Positions 1 through 7,330 of a stretch of 64,000 nucleotides of DNA are shown in pieces. Under the pieces are notes generated by a model. It had not been told where the DNA came from. It saw only the letters and a program-made list of their open reading frames with translations, and ran no database searches. Made by a program: the position numbers and the translations under genes. Source of the DNA: an uncultured Bacteroidota bacterium (GTDB taxonomy: Bacteria > Bacteroidota > Bacteroidia > NS11-12g > UBA9320); contig CAKZLB010000010.1 in the NCBI GenBank assembly GCA_937124965.1, positions 1 through 64,000 of the forward strand, in the 5' to 3' direction. Within the stretch, counting starts at the first letter, position 1. The number at the start of each line of letters is the position of its first letter.

Positions 1-788
1 CCTCTTACATAATAAGTTGTATTCGATGTTGGAGAAACTGATAATGTCGTTCCACTTGATATCGTTCCAACCAAGCTCCCTCCACATGATCCAGAATAAA
101 CCTTCCAAGATGTGGCGTCATTCTTTGTACCGGTAACCGTTAACGTCGTTGAACTTCCTGTACATATCGTTGACGATGAAGCCGTCACTGTTGGTACCGT
201 TGGAGCAGTGCAGCTTGAAGATGCTGATCCAGTAACAGAGACAGAGGCTAATCGCCCACCACCAGGACTTGTGGTGTTTCTACCCGTGTTACACAACCAT
301 CTCAATTGTACTACTGATTGGTTATCACAAGCTGACGGTAATGAAAGTGCATTCGCGAAATAAGGCGATCCACAACCGGACCCACCTAAACGTGGTGTAT
401 TGTAACCACTGGTAATTGTTGTCCAGCTGCCTGTTGTGCTAAGACGGTATTGGAAAGTAAAGTTTGTAGGTCCATTAGTGAAACTCATTTGTCTATATGT
501 CACCTTACATGACGAATAGCCCGTGGTTTTGAAGCTTCCTGTTTTCCAAAAATCCCCGGCATCAATATCATTTGATATTGCTTCTTGACCCCATGAGCAA
601 CCAACTCCAGAGTAAAATTGGCCACCACCGGTTAGGTCAAGAACCACATTAGAGTTTCCCGAAACGGAAGAAGAGGACAAACCATTTACACTAAAGGGCC
701 AAGAAATGATTGTTGTTTGACTAAAAGACAAAAGGGAAAGACAGAGCAATGCGAATACACACGCCAACAATCGTAAATTTGATTTCAT
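1..788 (-). CDS. Secreted Ser/Thr-rich protein, C-terminus cut by window edge
   Basis: Reading from ATG at 788 toward position 1 gives 262 codons with no stop, so the C-terminus lies outside the window. The N-terminus is a Sec signal peptide (basic start, then LLACVFALLCLSLLSFSQ). The mature part is rich in Gly, Ser and Thr. Its last visible portion, with a C-x-APTVPTVTASSSTICTG pattern, looks like an Ig-like or PKD-type domain common in T9SS cargo of Bacteroidota. The expected C-terminal sorting domain cannot be seen. The function is unknown; an extracellular or cell-surface location is inferred. Confidence 0.75.
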   Translation of the reverse strand, partial: MKSNLRLLACVFALLCLSLLSFSQTTIISWPFSVNGLSSSSVSGNSNVVLDLTGGGQFYSGVGCSWGQEAISNDIDAGDFWKTGSFKTTGYSSCKVTYRQMSFTNGPTNFTFQYRLSTTGSWTTITSGYNTPRLGGSGCGSPYFANALSLPSACDNQSVVQLRWLCNTGRNTTSPGGGRLASVSVTGSASSSCTAPTVPTVTASSSTICTGSSTTLTVTGTKNDATSWKVYSGSCGGSLVGTISSGTTLSVSPTSNTTYYVR

Positions 789-1045
789 AATTTTTATTTA
801 TTAGTACTACTTACTTGAACCAGTATATCCGAAGCGACTTGGGAGAATTGGTTTTCTTGCGCAATATATGCAATTTATAGAGTGTCAGAACATTGTCTTG
901 TGTCATTTTCGCCAGTCCTACATACTTGTATTTCGAGAATGCTCAACGCTAGCTGAAAGACCTTAAATCTCTGCCTAAAAATGCTCAACAAACAAAGAAT
1001 TGGAATGAGAAAGAACTATTTCATATAAACCCATAATTTCGTACC

Positions 1046-1663
1046 ATGGCATTTTTGCACGGACTAGGGTTTGGATTGTTGATGATGTTTTTTATCGGTC
1101 CAGTCTTTTTCTATTTGTTAGAAATTAGCCTGCAACACGGAACCAAAAGCGGCATGGCAGCCGCGGTTGGCATTGTAACCAGCGACATTTCTGCCATCGT
1201 ACTGTGTTATTTTTGGGCCTCAAAACTATTCGACAATGGAAGTGATCAAAACGAATTTTGGCTTTCTATTGGTGGAGGTATTATCTTGGTGGTCTTTGGT
1301 TTGGGGTACATTTTTAAGCCAAAAATGCCGAACAGTCATGCGATTACCATCAAGAAAATGGACTACGCAGCTTTCTTTACAAAGGCTTTTTTAATCAATT
1401 TTGTAAACCCTTTTGTGTTTTTAGTTTGGATTACTATGATTGGTACCGCTCAAAGTACTTACAACGGAAACACCAATGAAGTTATCGCGTTTTTACTTGC
1501 TGCCACCCTTGGTATTTTTGCAACCGATACCTTAAAGGTTCTTGGTTCAAAATATCTTCGTAGAGTTATCGAACCACATTTTTTAATCAAGCTCTATAAA
1601 ATCATTGGCTTCGTTCTTATCGCCTTCAGCCTACGGCTATTCTATCATGCCGCGACTTTGTAG
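1046..1663 (+). CDS. LysE/RhtB-family amino-acid exporter
   Basis: A 205-residue integral membrane protein, the usual length for the family, with about six hydrophobic segments. The N-terminal segment (GFGLLMMFFIGPVFFYLL) carries the conserved G-P of LysE-type translocators, followed by a small-residue-rich helix (GMAAAVGIVTSDISAI). Family members export amino acids or derivatives across the inner membrane by proton antiport; the substrate here cannot be told. A TAATTTCG element ends 4 bases before the ATG, which suggests a very short leader. It stands alone upstream of the DUF1761 gene, which has its own promoter. Confidence 0.8.
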   Translation: MAFLHGLGFGLLMMFFIGPVFFYLLEISLQHGTKSGMAAAVGIVTSDISAIVLCYFWASKLFDNGSDQNEFWLSIGGGIILVVFGLGYIFKPKMPNSHAITIKKMDYAAFFTKAFLINFVNPFVFLVWITMIGTAQSTYNGNTNEVIAFLLAATLGIFATDTLKVLGSKYLRRVIEPHFLIKLYKIIGFVLIAFSLRLFYHAATL

Positions 1664-1666
1664 TAG

Positions 1667-1696
1667 TTGCCTTTTTGTGATATCCGCTTATATTTG
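1667..1696 (+). promoter_or_regulatory. Bacteroidota-type promoter for the DUF1761 gene
   Basis: TTTG at 1667-1670, an 18-base spacer, then TATATTTG at 1689-1696. This is an exact fit to the Bacteroidota housekeeping consensus TTTG-N(~19)-TAnnTTTG. The -33 box begins 4 bases after the LysE-family stop, and the ATG at 1717 lies 20 bases past the -7 box. Confidence 0.7.
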
Positions 1697-1716
1697 AGTA
1701 ACTAAAAAACAGAAGT

Positions 1717-2196
1717 ATGAATATTTACGTATTAATTTTAGCAGCGCTGATACCAATGGTGGTTGGTTTTATCTGGTACAACCCAAAGGTATTTGGGAAC
1801 GCTTGGATGCAAGCATCTGGAATGACTGATGAAAAGGTTAAATCAGGAAATATGCTTGCAATAATGGGCATCTCTCTTGTTTTATCTTTCCTTTTGGCTT
1901 TTGCTATGCAATCGATTGTTATTCATCAAATGGGTGTTTCTTCAATTTTTATGGACCCAAGTTTAGGTAAAGAACATCCTGATTTAAAGGAGTTTATGGA
2001 TAAGTATGGCACTATGTTCAGAACCTTTAAGCACGGAGCATTGCATGGAACACTTGCAGGTTTTACTCTTGCTTTGCCAATTTTAGGCACAAACGCAATG
2101 TTTGAAAGAAAAGGATTTAAATACATTGCAGTAAACTGCGGTTACTGGATAGTAACTTTAGCATTGATGGGTGGAGTTATTTGTCAATTTGCATAA
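1717..2196 (+). CDS. DUF1761 family membrane protein
   Basis: 159 residues. The N-terminal helix (ILAALIPMVVGFIWYNPKVFG, with the WYNPKVFG signature) followed by four hydrophobic helices matches DUF1761, a small integral membrane family of unknown function widespread in Bacteroidota and Proteobacteria. It is transcribed from its own TTTG-N18-TATATTTG promoter. A strong hairpin terminator follows directly and overlaps the end of the convergent gene. Confidence 0.85.
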   Translation: MNIYVLILAALIPMVVGFIWYNPKVFGNAWMQASGMTDEKVKSGNMLAIMGISLVLSFLLAFAMQSIVIHQMGVSSIFMDPSLGKEHPDLKEFMDKYGTMFRTFKHGALHGTLAGFTLALPILGTNAMFERKGFKYIAVNCGYWIVTLALMGGVICQFA

Positions 2197-2221
2197 TAAT
2201 TTTTCCAATTAATTCAAAACC

Positions 2222-3271
2222 CTAAAGCCTTTCATTCTTGGAAGGCTTTTTTAATGCATCTTTATTTCCTCGTATTCGGTCAAATAAGGCACCCATGAAT
2301 TTTGGAAGGTCATCAAAATCAAACTTCGGATCGATTTGATGAACAACCCATTCGTTGTCTTCTTTTACAATTTTATGGGAGAATACGAATTGATCACTTC
2401 CTTCTTCAAATTCGCCAAAACGCAAATCACAAATAACTACAGTATCGCCCAACGCACGTATGGCATACCAACCTTTTGTAATCTTTAAGAGTCGTTTAAC
2501 TTGTGGTTCATTACGAATCAAGTCAAGTTGTTCTTGATGTTTAGCATGACCGATAAAACGAATGTTTTTATCAGGATCGAAAAACGAATAATAACCGATT
2601 AAAAAGGAGTCTTTGGTTTCAACATTAGCCGTCCAAAGTATGCTATTAAACATGGTCGGACGCGTACTAATTTGTTTGTAATCAATGTGTTGTTCTTCTA
2701 AACTGTGCTTAAACGTTTGGTAAGTAAGGCCTTTAAAACCAATCGTTATCACCATGTAAATACTACTAATTATTAGTCCAAGACGATTGTACTTAACACG
2801 TTTGTCTGATCCTCTTCTTGTAAAAAGTGCCATTAACACCAACACTAAAAATGGAAGCGTATAGATTGGATCAACTACATTGATGTTGTTGTATGCAATA
2901 CGCAGGTCGAACGGCCAAAAGAATTGAGTGCCCCATGTTGTATGGCAGTCAAGTAACGGATGTGTAACCAAAGCTAGAAAGAATAACCAAGACCATTCTT
3001 TTGTAGTTGCTTCATTTTTACGATTTTTATGAAAAGTATGAAGAAGCCAACCTAAAATTGGTGCCGCCACTAAACTAAAAAGTAAGCTATGAGAAATTCC
3101 ACGATGCATTTCCAACGCAGAAACATCATTGAGAAATCTACGTCCAATAACGTCTAAATCAGGTATTGTACCTGCAATTGCTCCCCATAACATGGCCTTG
3201 TTGCCAACTTTTTTTCCTAAGGCAGCTTCACCGACCGCTGCACCTAAAACAATTTGAGTTAATGAATCCAT
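2222..3271 (-). CDS. YdjM-like membrane-bound metal-dependent hydrolase (DUF457)
   Basis: 349 residues. The N-terminus (MDSLTQIVLGAAVGEA), PDLDVIG, HRGISHSL and THPLLDCHTTWGTQFFWPF are the conserved His/Asp motifs of the YdjM/LexA-binding inner-membrane hydrolase family (PF04307). The N-terminal ~190 residues are membrane-embedded; the C-terminal ~150 residues form a soluble domain typical of longer Bacteroidota members. The substrate is unknown. Its start codon overlaps the upstream FemAB-like stop by one base, so translation is probably coupled. Its 3' end doubles as the terminator hairpin of the opposing gene. Confidence 0.8.
   Translation of the reverse strand: MDSLTQIVLGAAVGEAALGKKVGNKAMLWGAIAGTIPDLDVIGRRFLNDVSALEMHRGISHSLLFSLVAAPILGWLLHTFHKNRKNEATTKEWSWLFFLALVTHPLLDCHTTWGTQFFWPFDLRIAYNNINVVDPIYTLPFLVLVLMALFTRRGSDKRVKYNRLGLIISSIYMVITIGFKGLTYQTFKHSLEEQHIDYKQISTRPTMFNSILWTANVETKDSFLIGYYSFFDPDKNIRFIGHAKHQEQLDLIRNEPQVKRLLKITKGWYAIRALGDTVVICDLRFGEFEEGSDQFVFSHKIVKEDNEWVVHQIDPKFDFDDLPKFMGALFDRIRGNKDALKKPSKNERL
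2224..2252 (+). terminator. Rho-independent terminator of DUF1761 gene
   Basis: The perfect 8-bp arms AAAGCCTT (2224-2231) and AAGGCTTT (2242-2249) run into a seven-T tract ending at 2252. The stem lies within the last codons and stop of the convergent minus-strand gene (stop at 2222-2224). Confidence 0.8.
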
Positions 3272-4467
3272 TAGTGTTGATACAATACCGCCTTAAACGG
3301 TTTACGTTGTTCGAATGTACTAGGTGCAATTTGGTTAACAATTGGTTTTACCAATTTATTTGTGATGGTATTTTTATGCTTAACCAATAACTTCATTTGT
3401 ACAGGCTCTGCGCCTAGGGTGCTTTTCATCTCTTCCGCTGTTCTTCCAAGCCTAAGTTCTACTGCGTCGCACTCAATAGCAAGTTTGATAAAGTCGCATA
3501 ACATTCGTTGATAGATGGCTTTTTCATGATTGAGGTCGTAGTTTATGCCTACGAAATTTGCATCGATAACAGCACCTGATTTAAAACACGTGCTAAAACC
3601 AACCAGCTCATTTTCCAGAAAATATCCTGTTAATCTAAAATCTTCGGGTAGTTTTTCTGCGAACAATTCAAATGTTTCAGGTTCTAAATGCCCAAATCGA
3701 TAATCAGCTCTTTCAAGCACATTTTGGTATAATGTTCGGATATTTTCTTTGTGTTTTACTATTTCTTCTGGCGAAAGAACTTGAGTCCTTATTTCGCTTG
3801 ACTTTTTATAAATTCCCTTTACCTTGGTTCGAAATTTTGTGACTAAATCACCCATATAATCATCAAAGGTTTTCCAATTCTCACGAATCTTTAAAACCAT
3901 GTTTACATCGATCATAAAAGGACTATAATCTTCCTGTTGAAGAGGTTTTAAGTCTTCGAACGATTCTGGCCAAAAGTCTTTAAGCAAGATAATCGAAACA
4001 CCGTTTTTAGCTTTTTTCTCGTCTCTTTTTATCCGGTCTAATGCACGACTTAAATTCAATTTCGCAATTTCGTTAGTCACAGATTTACAGAATAAATAAC
4101 CATTTTCTCCGGTTGAGAAAGCATTACCACATAGTAAAACTCGGGCATCTAGATTGTTCAAGACTTTTTCGGATATATATCCTCCAAAACGGCACAAGAT
4201 GTCTTCAGCGTTTATTTCACTATTTGTAATTCTTAAGAGTTGTACAACGGCCACACCTACTGGCTCAAATGTGTCGTTGTAAAACAATATGTACCTGAAG
4301 TCAACATAATCACTTAGCGATGTTTCTAACGACTGCAAATAGGGTATGCTGAGGTAAACATTGCTATTGTCAACAATTCCATTCCAATGATTTTGGTTCA
4401 AAAGGTGAACAGAATCAAAGATACTTAGCTTGAGTGTACTTGGTTGCTGTTTGTTGTGACAATGCAT
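3271..4467 (-). CDS. FemAB/GNAT-like acyltransferase
   Basis: 398 residues without a signal peptide or membrane helix. The C-terminal half has GNAT-fold features: 'DFRLTGYFLENELVGFSTCF' reads as the beta-strand pair before the cofactor-binding loop, and 'ELRLGRTAEEMKSTLGAEPV' is typical of FemAB-like or peptidoglycan-biosynthesis-type double-GNAT proteins in Bacteroidota. Such proteins transfer aminoacyl or acyl groups to cell-wall or lipid acceptors; the acceptor here is unknown. It overlaps both neighbours by one base (TAATG-type coupling), which fits an operon with the TlpA-like and YdjM-like genes. Confidence 0.6.
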   Translation of the reverse strand: MHCHNKQQPSTLKLSIFDSVHLLNQNHWNGIVDNSNVYLSIPYLQSLETSLSDYVDFRYILFYNDTFEPVGVAVVQLLRITNSEINAEDILCRFGGYISEKVLNNLDARVLLCGNAFSTGENGYLFCKSVTNEIAKLNLSRALDRIKRDEKKAKNGVSIILLKDFWPESFEDLKPLQQEDYSPFMIDVNMVLKIRENWKTFDDYMGDLVTKFRTKVKGIYKKSSEIRTQVLSPEEIVKHKENIRTLYQNVLERADYRFGHLEPETFELFAEKLPEDFRLTGYFLENELVGFSTCFKSGAVIDANFVGINYDLNHEKAIYQRMLCDFIKLAIECDAVELRLGRTAEEMKSTLGAEPVQMKLLVKHKNTITNKLVKPIVNQIAPSTFEQRKPFKAVLYQH

Positions 4468-4979
4468 TATTCAGTGGTTGATTGCTGAGTTAATTCCTGA
4501 ATTTTGGTATCTAAGGTTGTAAAGATATCGTTTGATCCATCTGAAACCTCGTAAATTATGGTCAAATCTTCATCGAGTATTAGGTTCTGAGGATACGTTT
4601 TAACCAAACGCGTTTGAATCTTTTTAGTATAACCATCAGCATTTACAATTTGTGGATAGTTAAACGGAAAGCGTTGCAGTCCTGCTTTGACTGTAGCCTC
4701 GTCCTCATCGCTAAAAGCTAAAAAAACGATAGACGTATCACCTTGATATTTTGCGTACAACCTATTCAAATCAGGTAACTCAGAAATACACGTGTGGCAC
4801 CAAGTTGCCCATACATTAACAACAACAATTTTGCCCTTTAAACTTTCGGATGAAACTTTAGAACCATCGAGTGTCTGAAATTCAAAACTAGGTGCTTGTT
4901 CTCCGATATTAGAACATGAAACGAGCACTGTCGCAAGAAGTAACGCAAAAGCACAATGTTTAAGAAACATGTAAGTCAT
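4467..4979 (-). CDS. TlpA-like thioredoxin-fold lipoprotein
   Basis: 170 residues. The N-terminus ends in a lipobox (ATVLVSCS), so it is probably a lipoprotein facing the periplasm. A thioredoxin fold follows with the redox motif W-C-H-T-C (VWATWCHTCISELPDL), the cis-Pro region TYPQNLIL, and the strand VVVNVWA. This is the TlpA/ResA-type disulfide reductase family, which reduces cysteines in exported proteins. The start could be ATG 4979 or ATG 4970, and both keep the signal peptide. The partner protein is unknown. Confidence 0.85.
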   Translation of the reverse strand: MTYMFLKHCAFALLLATVLVSCSNIGEQAPSFEFQTLDGSKVSSESLKGKIVVVNVWATWCHTCISELPDLNRLYAKYQGDTSIVFLAFSDEDEATVKAGLQRFPFNYPQIVNADGYTKKIQTRLVKTYPQNLILDEDLTIIYEVSDGSNDIFTTLDTKIQELTQQSTTE

Positions 4980-5013
4980 AACGCTATAGGAAAGCGAAAG
5001 TTTTGATTGTGTG

Positions 5014-5472
5014 TTATAGTGCTAAACATAATAAATTAAACAATTCTCCATTTGCTGGTTTAGCTCCGTTCTCAATCATTTTAAATATTTCAACTTCTCT
5101 GGCTTCACTATACACCTTGGTTTTAGTAAAAACTTCCAGCTCCTTGAGCCATGAACCTAACTCAGCATGGCTTTCCATTTTTGTAAAATCAATAGGTTGA
5201 TCGGTTGAAATTCCGACCAATACTATTTGAGTAGGCTGACAATAAAAGCAAAGAATTTCTTGGGCGGTAATATGTTCAATGTATTTGACACTTCGCATAT
5301 AGCCAGCATAGACTGTGTCGCTGAAACTATCAACTATTTTAGAGGCATTTTGGGGTTTTTCTTTTTTAAGTTTAAGCCAATCGTCTGCAGTAATACCATT
5401 TAATACTAAGAATTCTACAAACTCCTTTTCAAGCTCTTTTAAGTCGTTTTCAGATAAACGTTTGAATAACAT
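5014..5472 (-). CDS. Conserved hypothetical protein, DUF6495-like
   Basis: 152 residues, cytosolic by composition, with no signal or membrane segment. The sequence begins MLFKRLSENDLKELEKEFVEFL, a pattern I associate with a small Bacteroidota family (DUF6495), but I cannot confirm this without a profile search. Two cysteines lie close together (LCFYCQP). It sits 2 bases after the ABC exporter stop, so it is almost certainly co-transcribed with it. The role is unknown. Confidence 0.6.
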   Translation of the reverse strand: MLFKRLSENDLKELEKEFVEFLVLNGITADDWLKLKKEKPQNASKIVDSFSDTVYAGYMRSVKYIEHITAQEILCFYCQPTQIVLVGISTDQPIDFTKMESHAELGSWLKELEVFTKTKVYSEAREVEIFKMIENGAKPANGELFNLLCLAL

Positions 5473-5474
5473 AT

Positions 5475-7298
5475 TTAAGCAAATCCTTGAAGGTCAACCA
5501 ACTTTTTATAATGACCATTTAGTTGAATTAAATCCGAATGCGTTCCTTGTTCTACTATTTCACCTTTGTTGATTACCAAAATCATATCAGCATGTTTAAT
5601 GGTGGATAGTCTATGAGCAATAACGAGCGATGTTCTTCCTTGCATTAGGTTTTCAATCGCCTGTTGCACTAATTGCTCAGACTCGGTATCTAACGCTGAG
5701 GTAGCTTCATCAAGAATAAGTATTTCAGGGTTTTTTAATACTGCTCGTGCAATAGCCAATCGTTGTCGTTGTCCACCACTAAGCTTACCACCACGATCGC
5801 CAATATTTGTATCGTAACCGTGCTCAAGTTGTTCGATAAATACATGGGCATTGGCAATTTTTGCAGCATTAATAGCATCTTCCAAGCTCGCTTGCTGATT
5901 GCCTAAACGAATATTTTCTAATACCGAATCATTAAACAAAATAGGCTCTTGTGTTACAATTCCCATCAGTTCTCTAAGAGATTCAATGGAAACAGTTTTT
6001 ATGTCAATATCATCTATCGTAATAGAACCTTTTCCTACATCATAGAACCGAGGTAATAAATCTGCCAAGGTAGATTTACCGCCACCACTTGCACCAACAA
6101 GAGCAACGGTTTGTCCTTTTTTCATTTCAAAACTCATATTCGAAATGACTTCCTTTTCCGCATAACTAAATGATACGTTGTTGTAACGAATAGATGCTGT
6201 TAATCCGAAGAGCTTTTTGGCATCGTCTTGCTCAGTGATGGTATTTTCTGTATTCAGTATTTCCTCCAATCGTTCGAAACTTGCAGATGCTTTTTGAACT
6301 CTGAAATACGATTCAGTTAACGATTTTGCGGGAGTAATTAACTGTGAGAATACCGTAATGTATAAGATGAAAAACTTGCCATCAATGGCATCGGTTTGGT
6401 TTAAAACCATTGCGCCACCAAACATAAGAATTGCGCTAATTACCACAGAACCTAAAAACTCACTCACTGGAGATGCAGCAAGTTCTTTTCGGTGAAGTTT
6501 AAGCATCAGCTTAAAGTGCTGCTCGTTTTTACCATCAAAAAAACCTTTGATTTGGTTTTCGGCATTAAATGCTTTGATTACTTTCAACCCGCCTAGAGTC
6601 TCCTCAATTACGTTTATAACCTCACCAAGTTTCTTTTGACCTTTTTGTGCAGTGCTTTTTAACCGCTTTGCAATTCTACTAATAATATATCCGCTTACTG
6701 GCAAAATCAGAACTGAGAACAGGGTGAGCTTCCAACTGATCAGTAGCAAGCTAGTGATGTATACAATGATGTAAAATGGGTGCTTGAATAGCATTTCTAT
6801 CGCACCAACAACACCCCACTCAACTTCCTTAACATCGTTTGTTAACCTACTGATAATGTCTCCTTTACGTTCATTTGAGAAGAATGAAACTGGCAAGTCT
6901 ACAAGTTTGCGGTAAACCTTTTTGCGAAGGTCTCGAACCACGCCGCTTCGGGTGTAAGCGATAGTGTAAAACGACAAATAATTAAAAAGGTTTTTTAGTA
7001 AAAATAGAATGATTATGGCACCACTGAAATAATACAAACTGGTTAGACTGCCCTCCTCTTTGATGAAGAGTTTTAGCTTGTAATCGATGAATTCTTTTAG
7101 AAGTTCAGGATCAGTTGAAAAGACTCTAGGTTCTAATACTTGAGCAGCATTTTGATCAAAAACAACAGCAAGAAAAGGGACGATTGCTGCTATTGAAAAC
7201 AATGAAAAGAGAGAAGCTAATGCGTTAAAAAAAACGTAACTCCATTGTCGTGATCGGTAGCCCTTAACGATGGCTAGAATGCTTTTTAATTGTTTCAA
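5475..7298 (-). CDS. MsbA-like ABC exporter, fused permease and ATPase
   Basis: 607 residues, a half-transporter of type IV ABC exporter architecture. Six transmembrane helices lie at roughly residues 20-330 and the nucleotide-binding domain at ~360-600. Visible motifs: Walker A GASGGGKST (402-410), Q-loop Gln450, signature LSGGQ (506-510), Walker B ILILDE (526-531) and H-loop His562. Such homodimers flip lipid A precursors, lipids or drugs; MsbA-like lipid export is a reasonable guess. The start is TTG at 7298, because no in-frame ATG lies near and a TAACTTTG element sits just upstream. Confidence 0.85.
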   Translation of the reverse strand: MKQLKSILAIVKGYRSRQWSYVFFNALASLFSLFSIAAIVPFLAVVFDQNAAQVLEPRVFSTDPELLKEFIDYKLKLFIKEEGSLTSLYYFSGAIIILFLLKNLFNYLSFYTIAYTRSGVVRDLRKKVYRKLVDLPVSFFSNERKGDIISRLTNDVKEVEWGVVGAIEMLFKHPFYIIVYITSLLLISWKLTLFSVLILPVSGYIISRIAKRLKSTAQKGQKKLGEVINVIEETLGGLKVIKAFNAENQIKGFFDGKNEQHFKLMLKLHRKELAASPVSEFLGSVVISAILMFGGAMVLNQTDAIDGKFFILYITVFSQLITPAKSLTESYFRVQKASASFERLEEILNTENTITEQDDAKKLFGLTASIRYNNVSFSYAEKEVISNMSFEMKKGQTVALVGASGGGKSTLADLLPRFYDVGKGSITIDDIDIKTVSIESLRELMGIVTQEPILFNDSVLENIRLGNQQASLEDAINAAKIANAHVFIEQLEHGYDTNIGDRGGKLSGGQRQRLAIARAVLKNPEILILDEATSALDTESEQLVQQAIENLMQGRTSLVIAHRLSTIKHADMILVINKGEIVEQGTHSDLIQLNGHYKKLVDLQGFA

Positions 7299-7306
7299 TT
7301 CGGGAG

Positions 7307-7314
7307 CAAAGTTA
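7307..7314 (-). promoter_or_regulatory. -7 promoter element of ABC exporter, very short leader
   Basis: On the minus strand TAACTTTG fits TAnnTTTG exactly, and its last base is 8 bases before the TTG start. The transcript would begin only a few bases before the start codon. No clear TTG box lies at the usual 17-23 base spacing. Confidence 0.5.
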
Positions 7315-7330
7315 ACGCATTATTTATAGT

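Noticed and set aside
112-363. Plus-strand open frame of 83 codons
   Set aside because: It lies antisense to the signal-peptide-bearing secreted protein (minus strand, 788 to edge), whose codon pattern and composition are clearly coding.
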